The notes under the pieces: generated by a model | What the model was told of the DNA's origin: nothing | Database searches by the model: none | What the model saw: only the letters and a program-made list of their open reading frames with translations | Program-made: the position numbers and the translations under genes | DNA from: Desulfotignum sp. | GTDB taxonomy: Bacteria > Desulfobacterota > Desulfobacteria > Desulfobacterales > Desulfobacteraceae | Assembly (NCBI GenBank): GCA_011390615.1 | Contig: JAABSB010000007.1 | Location: forward strand, 1-44,090 | Direction of reading: 5' to 3' | Length of the DNA: 44,090 nucleotides | In this document: in pieces, positions 27,129 to 36,691 of the stretch | Numbering within the stretch: the stretch's first letter is position 1 | How the letters are laid out: each line of letters begins with the position of its first letter

Positions 27129-27158
27129 TTGACCCACAAACATCCGTGGGTCTATAAT
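27129..27158 (+). promoter_or_regulatory. hemW promoter with an inverted repeat in the spacer
   Basis: TTGACC (27129-27134), an 18-bp spacer and a perfect TATAAT (27153-27158) lie upstream of hemW. A perfect 7-bp inverted repeat, GACCCAC (27131-27137) and GTGGGTC (27146-27152), spans the -35 box and spacer. This suggests a repressor site, though no regulator is identified. Confidence 0.6.
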
Positions 27159-27221
27159 GAAATTATGGATCAAAAAAACCAAAAAGGTCGGACTCAGGAT
27201 GAATTACATGGGGGGATCACC

Positions 27222-28478
27222 GTGCCTGATTTTTTATCCCTGTATATCCATGTGCCCTTCTGCAGAAAAAAATGCCCGTACTGTGATTTTTTTTCAGTGA
27301 CCGATCTGTCTTGGGTCAACGCCTATGTTGCAGGTGTCTGCAAAGAGATCCAGCTGTGGTCTGACATGAACGGACCATGGTCCCGGATGCCGGTGCATAC
27401 CATATATTTCGGAGGCGGCACCCCGTCTTTGCTGTCTGTAAACCAGATGCACCAGATCCTTGATATGGTGCAGAACTGCTTTCGTCTTGCTCCTGGCCCG
27501 GAAATCACATGCGAGGTGAATCCCGGCACTGTGGATGCCCAGTACCTGGCAGGCCTGCGGCAGTTGGGGATCAACCGCATCAGCATCGGGATCCAGTCAT
27601 TTGATCCCCAGAAACTGTCATTTTTATCCCGGCTGCATACCAGAAAACAGGTGTTTGATGTCCTGGAAGGCGCTTGCCTGGCCGGGTTTTCCAATCTGGG
27701 CCTGGACCTGATGTACGGTCTGCCTGAAGAAACCCATGGGGCCTGGCAGGCAGATCTTGATACAGCCCGCAGGTTTGCGCCGGCCCACCTGTCCTGCTAT
27801 ATGCTCACCATCGAGCCGGGGACCCCCTTTTTTGACCACTGTGAAAAAGGGCTTTTTTTACCCTGCGACCGGGAACGGCGCATGGATTTTTTTGTGCAGA
27901 CAGCTGAGGTACTGGAAAAATCCGGTTATATCCATTATGAGGTGTCAAATTTTGCCCTGGGGCAAAAAAACCGGTCGGTTCACAATTCCCATTACTGGCA
28001 CCGGGGGGCCTATATCGGGCTGGGGCCGTCTGCCCACTCTTTTGTGCCGGAAAAAACTAAAGGCATATCAGGCATACAGAAAGTTTCAGGGGCGGTTCCC
28101 CCCTTTTTCGGAGCCAAAGGCCCGGCCCGGTCCTGGAATGCTGCAAATCTGCACACCTGGTTGGAGCGTGTTGATGCCGGCAAACTGCCCCGGGCTGGTT
28201 ATGAAATGCTTACACCGGCCCAGGAGATACTGGAGCAGGTTATGCTGGGACTGAGAACAGAACATGGTATCCAGATACACCGTTTGGACAAAGATATCCA
28301 TGCATTCATGGCCCGGCTGGAAGACCAGGGCATGGGCATGATTTCTGCGTATGCCGGCACTGCAGGCACAGTCAGGCGTTTCAGACTGACCCGCACAGGC
28401 ATGACCTGCCTGGACAGCATTGTGGATGCGTTTGCCCGAAATATTTTTGATAAAATGGATTTTTATGATAATTTTTGA
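27222..28478 (+). CDS. hemW: HemW-like radical SAM protein (heme chaperone)
   Basis: A 418-residue radical SAM protein. CRKKCPYCDFFS near residue 15 binds the 4Fe-4S cluster; FGGGTPSLL and ISIGIQSFDP follow, and DLMYGLPEETHGAW is the HemW-type motif. HemW transfers heme to target proteins and is distinct from HemN in lacking the N-terminal extension. I choose GTG at 27222 because it gives the family start (PDFLSLYIHVPFC) and has GGGGGG just upstream; the ATGs at 27129 and 27165 overlap the promoter or the predicted transcript start. A weak hairpin, ATCCT/AGGAT at 28506-28520, follows. Confidence 0.85.
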   Translation: MPDFLSLYIHVPFCRKKCPYCDFFSVTDLSWVNAYVAGVCKEIQLWSDMNGPWSRMPVHTIYFGGGTPSLLSVNQMHQILDMVQNCFRLAPGPEITCEVNPGTVDAQYLAGLRQLGINRISIGIQSFDPQKLSFLSRLHTRKQVFDVLEGACLAGFSNLGLDLMYGLPEETHGAWQADLDTARRFAPAHLSCYMLTIEPGTPFFDHCEKGLFLPCDRERRMDFFVQTAEVLEKSGYIHYEVSNFALGQKNRSVHNSHYWHRGAYIGLGPSAHSFVPEKTKGISGIQKVSGAVPPFFGAKGPARSWNAANLHTWLERVDAGKLPRAGYEMLTPAQEILEQVMLGLRTEHGIQIHRLDKDIHAFMARLEDQGMGMISAYAGTAGTVRRFRLTRTGMTCLDSIVDAFARNIFDKMDFYDNF

Positions 28479-29128
28479 CAAAATTATCTTTTAATTTTAT
28501 AAAAAATCCTGTAAAAGGATATGTTTTTACCGGCAGTGTCCATGATTTATGGGCAGATATTAACCCAAATATGATGGTTTTATGTATTTAAGATTAAAAA
28601 TTTTATGTTTATTCGGCAGGTTACATATTCAAAAAATGATCCGGCATCTCTTGCGTATGCCGCAGGCCAGGGAGTTGCGATTGCTGCTGGGGGGATAAAA
28701 GACATAAAGTCTTTTTTGCACAGGAATTGTTTCTACTTCACATATCTCTCCGATACCCACCCCCATCACAATCATATTCCCTTTCGCCCGATTCTTCGTA
28801 AGCCAGCCAGGACAGGGTATGCTGCCTACAGACAAACCGGATATGTCCATGCCGTAAAACTTGATCACATGGTGACTGCAGTTGTTTTGGCAGATGCAGC
28901 CCTGGACATGACTAACATTTTACAGAAAAGGATTGTTCCGGCACAAACCACGGCTTAAAGGGTTCTTTTTCGATTTTGGATAATTGACAAAGACCTTTTT
29001 TACCGTTTTTCTGCCCTTTTGCATGCCGTATCTGGTCATGTTCAAAGGTGCAGACTGTTTTTGGCATCCCAACGATGTTTTGGGGTAATTTTAACCGATA
29101 TTTTTATTGACTATTGGAGACAGCAGTA
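28479..29128. other. 650-bp stretch with no recognisable gene
   Basis: Between hemW and speD. It contains a weak terminator-like hairpin (28506-28520), then two overlapping open frames that I cannot assign: 117 codons on plus (28605-28958) and 79 on minus (28629-28868, GTG start). Neither has a good ribosome-binding site or a known motif. The stretch just before speD is AT-rich and probably carries the speD promoter. A decayed gene is possible. Confidence 0.4.
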
Positions 29129-29965
29129 ATGCTTGATAAAAATATTACTTTTGTTGAAGATTCCCGGAGAAATGATTTTTTTGCTCTGGGGCGGCAGATA
29201 ACCATTGAATATTATGCATGCAGTGCAACAGCCTTTCTGGATGAAATCCTTGTTGAAAACGCCCTGTTACAGGCAGCAGAAAACAGCGGGGCCACCATTA
29301 TCAGTTCCTCTTTTCATAAGTTTGACCCCCAGGGTGTCAGCGGTGTTGTGGTTATTGCGGAATCGCATTTTACAATCCACGCATGGCCGGAACATGATTA
29401 TGCCGCAGTGGATATATTCACCTGCGGTGACAATATCGACCTGGAAAAAGCCATTGACTCCATGAAAGATTCCTTTGGGTCAAAAAATGTGTTGATCTCT
29501 TCTGACCAGAACAGGGGCATCATCTCCAAACCCTTTGAACAGCAGAAAATTGGTGAAACCATAGCAAATTCAAAGGTGCATCCCATATCCTGGAAAAAGG
29601 AATATGCACACAAAAATCCCTGGGGCGTACTGGCTTCTGTTGATATTTATGACACTGATCCGGCTGTTATAAGGGATGCCGGAAGCATTAAGGATTTTGT
29701 GCACCAGTTGTGCGATCTTATCGAGATGAAACGTTACGGGGAATGCCAGGTGGTGCATTTTGGAGAAGATGAACGGGTGGAAGGGTTCAGTATGACCCAG
29801 CTCATTGAGACATCATTGATATCCGGTCATTTTGCAAATGCCTCCAACACCGTATACCTGGATGTGTTCAGCTGCAAATATTATGATCCCAGGCAGGTGG
29901 CTGAGTTTGCCATCTCTTTTTTCAAAGGGCGCCATTACAAAATGCAGATCGCTATGCGGCAGTGA
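29129..29965 (+). CDS. speD: S-adenosylmethionine decarboxylase with a duplicated C-terminal half
   Basis: A 278-residue pyruvoyl enzyme that makes decarboxylated AdoMet for spermidine. Residues 15-125 match the short prokaryotic class 1B form: AESHFTIHAWPEHD with Ser79 as self-cleavage and pyruvoyl site, His84, and Cys99 in DIFTCGD. Residues 150-278 look like a second, degenerate copy: ETSLISGHF and YLDVFSCKYYDPRQVAEF align with the first, but the Ser-His pair is lost. The usual class 1B chain is about 120-140 residues, so this is a fusion or tandem duplication. The start at 29129 has GGAGA upstream. speE follows after 96 bp. Confidence 0.85.
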   Translation: MLDKNITFVEDSRRNDFFALGRQITIEYYACSATAFLDEILVENALLQAAENSGATIISSSFHKFDPQGVSGVVVIAESHFTIHAWPEHDYAAVDIFTCGDNIDLEKAIDSMKDSFGSKNVLISSDQNRGIISKPFEQQKIGETIANSKVHPISWKKEYAHKNPWGVLASVDIYDTDPAVIRDAGSIKDFVHQLCDLIEMKRYGECQVVHFGEDERVEGFSMTQLIETSLISGHFANASNTVYLDVFSCKYYDPRQVAEFAISFFKGRHYKMQIAMRQ

Positions 29966-30061
29966 AAATTACAGATATGGCGCGTGGGGGATGAGGGGCT
30001 CAGCGCAGCTGAAACTTTATCCCCCACACCATTCATGCACAAGTGGAAAAAGGAGAATAAA

Positions 30062-30928
30062 ATGGCAGATGCCAATCATATCAAAGACGGCTGGTTTTTT
30101 GAAACCTGTTCCATGTGGTCCGGGATGGGGTTTGCCCTTGAAATTGAAAAAGTTCTTCACAAAGAAAAGAGCCGATATCAGCTGATCGAGGTGTTTCAAA
30201 CCAAAAATTTTGGAAGAATGCTTGCCCTGGACGGCATTATTCAGCTCACGGAATTTGATGAATTCAGTTACCAGGAAATGCTGGCCCATGTGCCGCTGTT
30301 TGCCCATCCGTCTCCTGAAAGTGTGCTGGTCATCGGCGGTGGAGACGGCGGTATTTTACGGGAGGTCTGCCGCCATGACTGTGTAAAAACCATTGATTTT
30401 TGTGAAATTGATGAAGCGGTTATCAGGGTGTCAAAACAGTTTTTGCCCACCCTTGCCTGCGGATTTGATGATCCCAGGGTCAGCGTTTTCATCGGGGACG
30501 GTAATGACTATATCCGGGAAAAAAAGAACCGGTATGATGTGATTATTGTTGATTCATCCGACCCTGTGGGACCCGGAGAGGTGCTTTTTCAAGAGCCGTT
30601 TTACAAAGGGCTGAAAGCAGCATTAAAACCTGACGGGATTGTGGCCACCCAGGGGGAATCCATTTTCCTGCACCAGGAATGTGTTAAAAACCTTGCCCGC
30701 ATCACACGGCAGCTGTTTGTAAAACAGGCGTATGCCTGCATAATGGTTCCTACATATCCGGGGGGCAATATCGGTATCTGCCTGGGATCACTGGGGCCGG
30801 ATATCCAACAGCCTGGAAGAGATATATCTGATAAAATCCAGTCTCAGCTGCGTTATTATACCCCTGAAATGCACAGTGCTTCCTTTGTAATGCCCGGGTT
30901 TGCACAAAAAATGTTCGAAACGATATAG
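30062..30928 (+). CDS. speE: Spermidine synthase
   Basis: A 288-residue aminopropyltransferase. The motifs VLVIGGGDGGILREV, DFCEIDEAVIRVS, FIGDGNDYI and IIVDSSDPVGPGEVLF are the SpeE signature, with the catalytic aspartate in DSSDP. It transfers the aminopropyl group from decarboxylated AdoMet to putrescine, releasing methylthioadenosine. The ATG at 30062 has AAAGGAGAA upstream; the frame extends to 29984 without support. It forms an operon with speD, ends in TAG, and is followed by a strong terminator. Confidence 0.95.
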   Translation: MADANHIKDGWFFETCSMWSGMGFALEIEKVLHKEKSRYQLIEVFQTKNFGRMLALDGIIQLTEFDEFSYQEMLAHVPLFAHPSPESVLVIGGGDGGILREVCRHDCVKTIDFCEIDEAVIRVSKQFLPTLACGFDDPRVSVFIGDGNDYIREKKNRYDVIIVDSSDPVGPGEVLFQEPFYKGLKAALKPDGIVATQGESIFLHQECVKNLARITRQLFVKQAYACIMVPTYPGGNIGICLGSLGPDIQQPGRDISDKIQSQLRYYTPEMHSASFVMPGFAQKMFETI

Positions 30929-30940
30929 AATATTGAAATA

Positions 30941-30973
30941 ATGCAGCAGGTGCCTGCGCCTGCTGCATTTTCC
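30941..30973. terminator. Terminator shared by speE and selB
   Basis: A perfect 10-bp stem, ATGCAGCAGG (30941-30950) and CCTGCTGCAT (30959-30968), with an 8-nt loop and a T-rich tail on the plus strand. It lies between two convergent genes, speE and selB, and may act in both directions, though the minus-strand tail is less T-rich. Confidence 0.75.
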
Positions 30974-30976
30974 TTT

Positions 30977-32890
30977 TCAAAGCTTTCGGCGCAGCTGACG
31001 CAAGTCCCCCACCCGGATGGTCAGGTTGATGGAATCAAAGTATTCAATGAGGGGGATGACATATTTTCTGGAAATTCCTGTCATATCCTTGAATTCCGGG
31101 GTGGTGATTTTTTCGTTTTTTTTGAGAAAATCCACAAGGTCGTTTTCCAGCCGGGCAATGGCATCTGCATCAAAAAACAGGTCATCTTTTGTCTTGATGA
31201 TCTGTTTTTCATCAATGAGCATCTGCAGCACATCTTTTGCCGTATTTTTGTCCAGGCCCAGATCCTGGCACACTGTTCGAAAAAAAGGCGGGGTCAGGCC
31301 TGCGATCCGATAAATCTGTATGATGTTTTGTTTTATTTCATGCTGGTCCACCTGCAAAGCCACCTCAAATCCTGTAAGTTTCACCAGGTTTTTGTCCAGC
31401 ACCACGGTGTTTTCCTTGTCAAGCCGTGAAAACAGGATATTGAAGAACTTAGGGTCTTTTATGTACTTGAACTTGGATTTGAGTTCCTGGGTGGGCATGC
31501 CCTCTTTTAGGGGATTGGCTTCATGGTAGTGCTGGATTTTTTCTAAGACTTTTGTTTTAAAATCAGTGAAAAATGCACCGCTGACATAGATTTGTCTTTC
31601 CTTGTCCGTCTGGATGATTTCCTGCTGGGCCAGCATTTTCTGCAGGGTTGCGGCCAATTTTTTATCAGTTATGTTTGTCATGATCCGCAGATCATTGAAA
31701 CTGAGTCCTTTAAAGCCTTTCAAAGACAGGAAAAATAAAATGGTCTGTTGCATATCCTCTGCTGCCAAGGCGTTAAGGCCCTGGATCACAGGTGCATCCA
31801 GGTGTTTGTGCTTCTGGGACACCGGGTTGAGAATGGCCCCGCCCCCGATGGTTCTCACCGGTGAATAGCTTCTGACAACATACCGGTCATCTTTTATACA
31901 GCACACCGGTGATTCCAGGCGGAACTGGACCAGGGCATCCTCTCCGGGCAGCAGTTCTTCTCTGTCCAGAAGCACCATATATCCCAGTATTTCACTGGTC
32001 CCGGAATGAAAACGGACACGGGTACGTGCTTTGGCCGGCCGGGTGTTGGATTTTAAAAAATGGAATCCAGCATCCACCATATAACTTTCAATGAGGGTGC
32101 CAGGTGTGGAAAGAATGTCCCCCCGGTTTACAGATTCCTTGTCCAGGCCCTGGAAATTGATGGCGGTGCGGGTACCTGGCCCGGCCTCTTCCACACTGCT
32201 GGAATGCACCTGGATGCCCCGCACCCGGGAGACAATTTTTTTGGGATAGACCATGATATCTTCTCCCACCCGGATACTGCCCGAGGCCAGGGTCCCGGTT
32301 ATCACCGTGCCGAAACCTTTCATGCTGAACACCCGGTCCACCGGCAGCCGGAATATGGAGGAAAATTTTCGTTCCGGCAGGTTGCTGCAGATCTTCTCAA
32401 GGGCTGCTACAAATTGTTCCAGACCCTGGCCTGTGACCGAAGATACCGGAATAACAGGCTTGTCCTCCAGAAATGTGCCCTGGACAAAATCATGGATATC
32501 TTCCATGGCCAGTTCCAGCAGGTCCTCATCCACCATATCGGTCTTGGTCAGGGCGATCAGGCCATTTTCAATGCCCATGAGGTTGCAGATTTCCATGTGC
32601 TCCCGGGTCTGGGGCATGACCCCTTCGTCCGCTGCAATGACCATGGTGACCACATCAATGCCTGAGGAGCCTGCCACCATGTTTTTAACAAATTTTTCAT
32701 GGCCCGGCATGTCCACAATGCCGATATGGGAACCCCCTGGCAGATCCAGAAAGGCAAATCCCAGTTCAATGGTAATGCCCCGTTGTTTTTCTTCCTTGAG
32801 ACGGTCGGTTTCAATGCCGGTTAGTGCCTTTACCAGGCTGGTTTTTCCATGGTCGATATGGCCGGCTGTGCCGAGAATGATGTTTTCCAA
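30977..32890 (-). CDS. selB: Selenocysteine-specific translation elongation factor SelB
   Basis: A 637-residue GTPase that brings Sec-tRNA to the ribosome at UGA codons. G1 is [17 protein letters not shown], switch I has [11 protein letters not shown]3 [11 protein letters not shown] and G4 TKTD. Domains 2 and 3 follow, and the last 260 residues form the tandem winged helices that bind the SECIS hairpin (for instance [13 protein letters not shown] and [23 protein letters not shown]). Full length. It implies selA, selD and tRNA-Sec elsewhere in the genome; none is seen here. The selenoprotein at 12.1 kb is a direct client. Confidence 0.96.
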   Translation of the reverse strand: MENIILGTAGHIDHGKTSLVKALTGIETDRLKEEKQRGITIELGFAFLDLPGGSHIGIVDMPGHEKFVKNMVAGSSGIDVVTMVIAADEGVMPQTREHMEICNLMGIENGLIALTKTDMVDEDLLELAMEDIHDFVQGTFLEDKPVIPVSSVTGQGLEQFVAALEKICSNLPERKFSSIFRLPVDRVFSMKGFGTVITGTLASGSIRVGEDIMVYPKKIVSRVRGIQVHSSSVEEAGPGTRTAINFQGLDKESVNRGDILSTPGTLIESYMVDAGFHFLKSNTRPAKARTRVRFHSGTSEILGYMVLLDREELLPGEDALVQFRLESPVCCIKDDRYVVRSYSPVRTIGGGAILNPVSQKHKHLDAPVIQGLNALAAEDMQQTILFFLSLKGFKGLSFNDLRIMTNITDKKLAATLQKMLAQQEIIQTDKERQIYVSGAFFTDFKTKVLEKIQHYHEANPLKEGMPTQELKSKFKYIKDPKFFNILFSRLDKENTVVLDKNLVKLTGFEVALQVDQHEIKQNIIQIYRIAGLTPPFFRTVCQDLGLDKNTAKDVLQMLIDEKQIIKTKDDLFFDADAIARLENDLVDFLKKNEKITTPEFKDMTGISRKYVIPLIEYFDSINLTIRVGDLRQLRRKL

Positions 32891-32895
32891 TGGGT

Positions 32896-33078
32896 CTATC
32901 CCTTTTTCCGGGGGGTGGATTTTTTAAAGTACTGCATGCCGTAAGCCAGGGCCACCAGAACCAGGCCTGTGAGTATACCGTTACCTATACCCCATTCCGG
33001 TTTGAAGACCCGGATCAGAAGAATGCCGAATACCAGTCCCAGTATGAGCCTGACAACAAATATGAGCAATGCGTTCAT
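32896..33078 (-). CDS. Small two-helix membrane protein
   Basis: A 60-residue protein with two hydrophobic helices (about 4-23 and 33-48) joined by a short loop ([12 protein letters not shown]) and a lysine-rich tail. I do not recognise the family. It lies 5 bp upstream of selB on the same strand, so it is probably co-transcribed. It ends in TAG. GAACGCTTC upstream contains no strong ribosome-binding site, although AAAGGAACG lies close to the ATG. A link to selenium metabolism is only by position. Confidence 0.65.
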   Translation of the reverse strand: MNALLIFVVRLILGLVFGILLIRVFKPEWGIGNGILTGLVLVALAYGMQYFKKSTPRKKG

Positions 33079-33311
33079 GAAGCGTTCCTTTTATTTGGTA
33101 GGTCATGTTTTTGTACCAAGGATAATAGTCAAACAACCAGGTCAGGTCAATGTTAAATTTCAAATCTCTCCGGGCCATTGCATGTAATCACATCCTGTTC
33201 AGCTGCTTGATACACCACTGCCCACAGGGGGCTATGTCATTACAGGTGACGCTGCATCTGTATGCGATTATCCTGTCAAACCTCTGATTACGGCAATTTG
33301 TGAAAAAACTA

Positions 33312-33340
33312 TTGAAAAAACCACCCGATTCTGATAATGT
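33312..33340 (+). promoter_or_regulatory. tRNA-His promoter
   Basis: TTGAAA (33312-33317), a 17-bp spacer and TAATGT (33335-33340) lie 15 bp before the mature tRNA-His 5' end, giving a start of transcription near 33347. Confidence 0.7.
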
Positions 33341-33355
33341 AGGAGAGTTTTTTGC

Positions 33356-33432
33356 GGTGGGTGTAGCTCAGTTGGTAGAGCACCAGGTTGTGGCCCTGGT
33401 GGCCGCGGGTTCAAGTCCCGTCACTCACCCCA
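33356..33432 (+). tRNA. tRNA-His (anticodon GTG)
   Basis: A complete cloverleaf of 77 nt: acceptor GTGGGTG with CACTCAC, D arm GCTC/GAGC, anticodon arm CCAGG/CCTGG around TTGTGGC, T arm with GGTTCAAGT, and genome-encoded CCA. The extra G at 33356 opposite C is the G-1 characteristic of tRNA-His. The 190 bp after it hold no gene. Confidence 0.97.
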
Positions 33433-33623
33433 TTGTTTTCTTTATTTCAGTCGGTTCGCCGCCAAATTCCGTTCAGATTCGTTGACCAGCTTTTTACCCC
33501 TTCATGCTGGACCCGCTGGACCGCTATGACGTCCAAGATAGCCCGGTATTGTCCGGCATCCCATCCTTTGAGTCTTTTGTCACGGCATGCAGCGCCCTTC
33601 CGGTCATATCCTGTGACGGTGCT

Positions 33624-34325
33624 TTATAACAGGGGCATGGCCGGCATGGCAGAAAGAATACGCTGCTGTCTTTTTTTCAGATATGGGCTGGGATCCTTGG
33701 GTGACCATCTGTGGGGACTGGGCAGCACCGCAGCCATCAGGGCTGCCTGCTCTTGGGTCAGGCTGGCTGCATCTTCTGCAAAATAAGTGCGTGCCCCTGC
33801 CTGGGCTCCCACAATACCGGTGCCCCAGTCCACAGTATTCAAATAGATCTCCAGGATGCGCGGTTTTTCCCACATCAGTTCAATGAGCACCGTGTACCAG
33901 GCCTCTGCCAGTTTTCGCAGCGGGTTTCGGGTGGCGGGCAGGAACACGGATCGGGCCGCCTGCATGGTGATGGTGCTGGCTCCTCTGAAGGATTTTCCTT
34001 TCAGGACATTGTTTAACACGATTTTTATTTCTTCAAAATCAAATCCATGATGGATCAGAAACCGCTGGTCTTCAGCTGCGATGACCGCCTGCTTTAGATG
34101 GGAGGAAATACTGGAAAGATCCTGCCATTCATAGGCAGGAACAACATAAGGGGCATCAAACAATTCATGGCGCAGCCGTTCCCAGACCATGTTGATGGTG
34201 AACGGCGGGTTAATAAATTTCAATGCCGCTACCTGGAGCAGGGTCAGACAGACAAGGAGCAGAAAAAGTTTTATAAAGCTTCTTAACACCCACCCGAAAA
34301 GTGACCTGCGCTGTTTTTTTTTCAT
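33624..34325 (-). CDS. mtgA: Monofunctional peptidoglycan glycosyltransferase MtgA
   Basis: A 233-residue GT51 enzyme with one N-terminal membrane helix (about 12-35). The catalytic region AAEDQRFLIHHGFDFEEI near residue 90 carries the essential glutamate; GASTITMQAARSVFL and RKLAEAWYTVLIELMWEKPRILEIYLN are the next family motifs. It polymerises lipid II without a transpeptidase domain. I choose ATG at 34325, which has AAGGAAA upstream; the ATG at 34361 would add 12 residues. It stands alone. Confidence 0.92.
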   Translation of the reverse strand: MKKKQRRSLFGWVLRSFIKLFLLLVCLTLLQVAALKFINPPFTINMVWERLRHELFDAPYVVPAYEWQDLSSISSHLKQAVIAAEDQRFLIHHGFDFEEIKIVLNNVLKGKSFRGASTITMQAARSVFLPATRNPLRKLAEAWYTVLIELMWEKPRILEIYLNTVDWGTGIVGAQAGARTYFAEDAASLTQEQAALMAAVLPSPHRWSPKDPSPYLKKRQQRILSAMPAMPLL

Positions 34326-34370
34326 GAGGGATTTCCTTTTTCGAAAATATCCTACCGGCAATTCAATCGG

Positions 34371-34535
34371 TTGTCAATCATTCAGAAAAGGTGCAGAAAT
34401 GGCGAGATAACCCTGGAAAAATATGACCTGGCTGTGTCAGAACTGGACCACAGACTTGCAGCCATTTGGGAACAGCTGGATGGCACTTATATTATAGAAA
34501 AAGACCCTGATGAAAAAAGACACCGTTGCAAATAA
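34371..34535 (+). CDS. Possible short protein, about 54 codons
   Basis: A short open frame with protein-like composition (ITLEKYDLAVSELDHRLAA, then IWEQLDGTYIIEKDP) ending at TAA 34533-34535. There is no ATG; TTG at 34371 is the only plausible start and lacks a clear ribosome-binding site. It could be a genuine small acidic helical protein or a fragment. No family is recognised. Confidence 0.25.
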   Translation: MSIIQKRCRNGEITLEKYDLAVSELDHRLAAIWEQLDGTYIIEKDPDEKRHRCK

Positions 34536-34674
34536 ATGTGCTGACCATACCCGTATTTTCGGTGCCCCTGCCGTGAAAAAATAATTGTGCTGTATTTTCT
34601 ATGGGGATACTTTTATTATTGAGCCCTGTGTGATAAAATTTTGGAATAGTTATCTGAACAATCAGGAGAACAGT

Positions 34675-35367
34675 ATGGCGGACAATAAAAACAGTGAACA
34701 TCCTTCATGTGCAGTTTGTGACATGCCGGTGGGGGAAAAAATATGTTTTACAGAAAAGGGGAAAGGCCATAAGGGATGCCCTACAGTGACCCGTAACCCG
34801 GTGCTGAAAGCGGCCAACAAGGCATATGAAGCTGAAGATGTTCAAAAATTTGCCCATGCCGCATCTGCCCAGGAGGCTGCCTGTTATGCCAACCGGGACC
34901 AGCAGCCCTATGTGATGCAGCCCTGCAAAACCAGGATTGTGGAAACCTGTGAATTTGCCGGGAGAATGGGCTATCAGCGCATCGGCCTGGCTTTCTGTCT
35001 GGGGCTTTGTGCTGAGGCGAAAACTGTTGGAGAGATTTTTCAAGCCCATGGATTTGAGGTGATTTCCGTGTGCTGCAAAGCCGGCAGAACCTCCAAAGAT
35101 TTCATCGGCATCACGGATGTGGACAAGATATACAGGGGAAGCGATGAAGCCATGTGCAATCCTGTATTCCAGGCACAGCTGCTGAACAGGGAACAGGTGG
35201 ATTTCAATGTTCTGCTGGGCCTGTGCGTGGGACATGATGCACTGTTTTTCAGGAACACGAATATTCCCACCACAGTGCTGGCGGTAAAGGACCGGGTCAC
35301 CGGACACAACCCCCTGGCTGCCGTGTACCAGGCAGATTCCTATTACCGCAAGATCCGCAATCCCTAA
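34675..35367 (+). CDS. DUF1847 metal-binding protein
   Basis: A 230-residue, cysteine-rich cytoplasmic protein. CAVCDMPVGEKICF and GHKGCPT at the N-terminus look like metal ligands. GYQRIGLAFCLGLCAEAK, SVCCKAGR, CNPVFQAQLLN and NVLLGLCVGHDALFF are the conserved DUF1847 segments. The family is common in anaerobes and its function is unknown. The start at 34675 has a GGAG ribosome-binding site. It lies 3 bp ahead of surE, so the two are translationally linked. Confidence 0.85.
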   Translation: MADNKNSEHPSCAVCDMPVGEKICFTEKGKGHKGCPTVTRNPVLKAANKAYEAEDVQKFAHAASAQEAACYANRDQQPYVMQPCKTRIVETCEFAGRMGYQRIGLAFCLGLCAEAKTVGEIFQAHGFEVISVCCKAGRTSKDFIGITDVDKIYRGSDEAMCNPVFQAQLLNREQVDFNVLLGLCVGHDALFFRNTNIPTTVLAVKDRVTGHNPLAAVYQADSYYRKIRNP

Positions 35368-35370
35368 GAC

Positions 35371-36123
35371 ATGCATATTTTTCTCACAAATGATGATGGG
35401 TTTCAGGCCCCGGGCATCCAGGCATTGTACAAAGTGTTGTGCCGGGAGCACCATGTGGTGATGGTGGCGCCGGACCGGGAAAAAAGTGCGGTGAGCCATG
35501 GCATCACCCTGCATCATCCCATGCGGATCCAGCAAATGCCGGCCGAAGGCGGCGGCAGGATATATGCTGTTGACGGTACCCCGGCGGACTGTGTCAAGCT
35601 GGGGTTGTCTGAATGTGTTGATGCACTCCCGGACATGCTGATATCAGGGATTAATCCGGGAACCAACATCGGCATTGACATCAATTATTCCGGCACGGTT
35701 GCCGCTGCAAGGGAAGGGGCGCTGAACGGCATCATGAGCATGGCGGTTTCCATGAAGATCAGCCGGGTCATGGATTATGAAAACCTGGCCAGGTGGATTG
35801 CCAACATGGCTGAAACCATCCGGAGACATAATCTTCCCGCCGGCACTTTTTTGAATATCAATGCCCCGGGTGTTGCTGTTTCCAAAATTGCAGGGGTGAA
35901 AATCACCTGCCAGGCCTTTGACAACCTGTCCCGTTTTTTTGAAAAACGAAAAGATCCGAAACAACGGTGCTACTTTTGGTATGGAAACCAGGAACCGGTA
36001 TCAGGGGCCCAGGATACCGATGTCAATGCCATTGCACAAAATTATCTGTCCATCACCCCTGTCCGGTGTGATCTCACTGACTACCGGGCCATGGCGGAAA
36101 TGCCGGTTTTTTCAATTGGCTGA
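35371..36123 (+). CDS. surE: 5'/3'-nucleotidase SurE
   Basis: A 250-residue phosphatase. The metal site LTNDDGFQAPGI at the N-terminus, the GINPGTNIGIDINYSGTVAAAREG core with catalytic Asn and the YSGTVAAA motif are diagnostic. SurE removes phosphate from nucleoside monophosphates and helps survival in stationary phase. In many proteobacteria it sits next to pcm or nlpD; here the neighbour is the DUF1847 gene, 3 bp upstream. Confidence 0.94.
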   Translation: MHIFLTNDDGFQAPGIQALYKVLCREHHVVMVAPDREKSAVSHGITLHHPMRIQQMPAEGGGRIYAVDGTPADCVKLGLSECVDALPDMLISGINPGTNIGIDINYSGTVAAAREGALNGIMSMAVSMKISRVMDYENLARWIANMAETIRRHNLPAGTFLNINAPGVAVSKIAGVKITCQAFDNLSRFFEKRKDPKQRCYFWYGNQEPVSGAQDTDVNAIAQNYLSITPVRCDLTDYRAMAEMPVFSIG

Positions 36124-36189
36124 TCCAGGCGTAGAAAACCTGAAAAACCGGTATGCCTTTCTGCGCACATGTGCGGGATATATCTGCAG

Positions 36190-36615
36190 ATGAACACGAT
36201 TTTAGACATGGCCAGACAATACCAGGAGATTCTGGCGCTGTTGACGATTGTTTCGGCTGCCGGTTTTGTTTTTGGTCTGCTGGCGGTGTCCAGACTGGTC
36301 TGCTGGCTGCCGGCTAATTATTTTATGGGCTATGGTACGCCGGGACCGGCTCCGAAACTGCTGCGAAGGCGGGTCAGGGTGGTAAAAAACCTGGCAGGAC
36401 TGGTTCTGGTCTTTCTGGGTTTTGTCATGCTGTTCGTGCCGGGCCAGGGCCTGCTGACCCTTTTTCTGGGGATTGTTGTCATGGATTTTCCCGGCAAAAA
36501 AAAAATGATCATATGGTTGATCCGCATGCGGCAGATCCAGTCATCGTTAAATTGGATCCGTAAAAAAAATAGACGTACCCCATTTGAATTTCCGGCTTCC
36601 CGAAAAATGGGATAA
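36190..36615 (+). CDS. PGPGW-type small membrane protein
   Basis: A 141-residue membrane protein with helices near residues 12-35 and 70-95. The core FVMLFVPGQGLLTLFLGIVV, followed by a basic segment (FPGKKK), is the pattern of the PGPGW family of putative transmembrane proteins, whose function is unknown. The second in-frame ATG (36190) is taken as start, as the upstream one at 36169 gives a cysteine-containing extension with no support. The tail is basic. Confidence 0.65.
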   Translation: MNTILDMARQYQEILALLTIVSAAGFVFGLLAVSRLVCWLPANYFMGYGTPGPAPKLLRRRVRVVKNLAGLVLVFLGFVMLFVPGQGLLTLFLGIVVMDFPGKKKMIIWLIRMRQIQSSLNWIRKKNRRTPFEFPASRKMG

Positions 36616-36691
36616 TGGTAATCTGTCTTTGAATTATAAAAAATGGCCAACGATATGCATCTTGTAACGGATACCCTGGTATCTGAGCAAT

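Noticed and set aside
28605-28958. 117-codon plus-strand open frame
   Set aside because: No ribosome-binding site, no recognisable motif, and an overlapping frame on the other strand of similar quality; listed only within the unassigned stretch.
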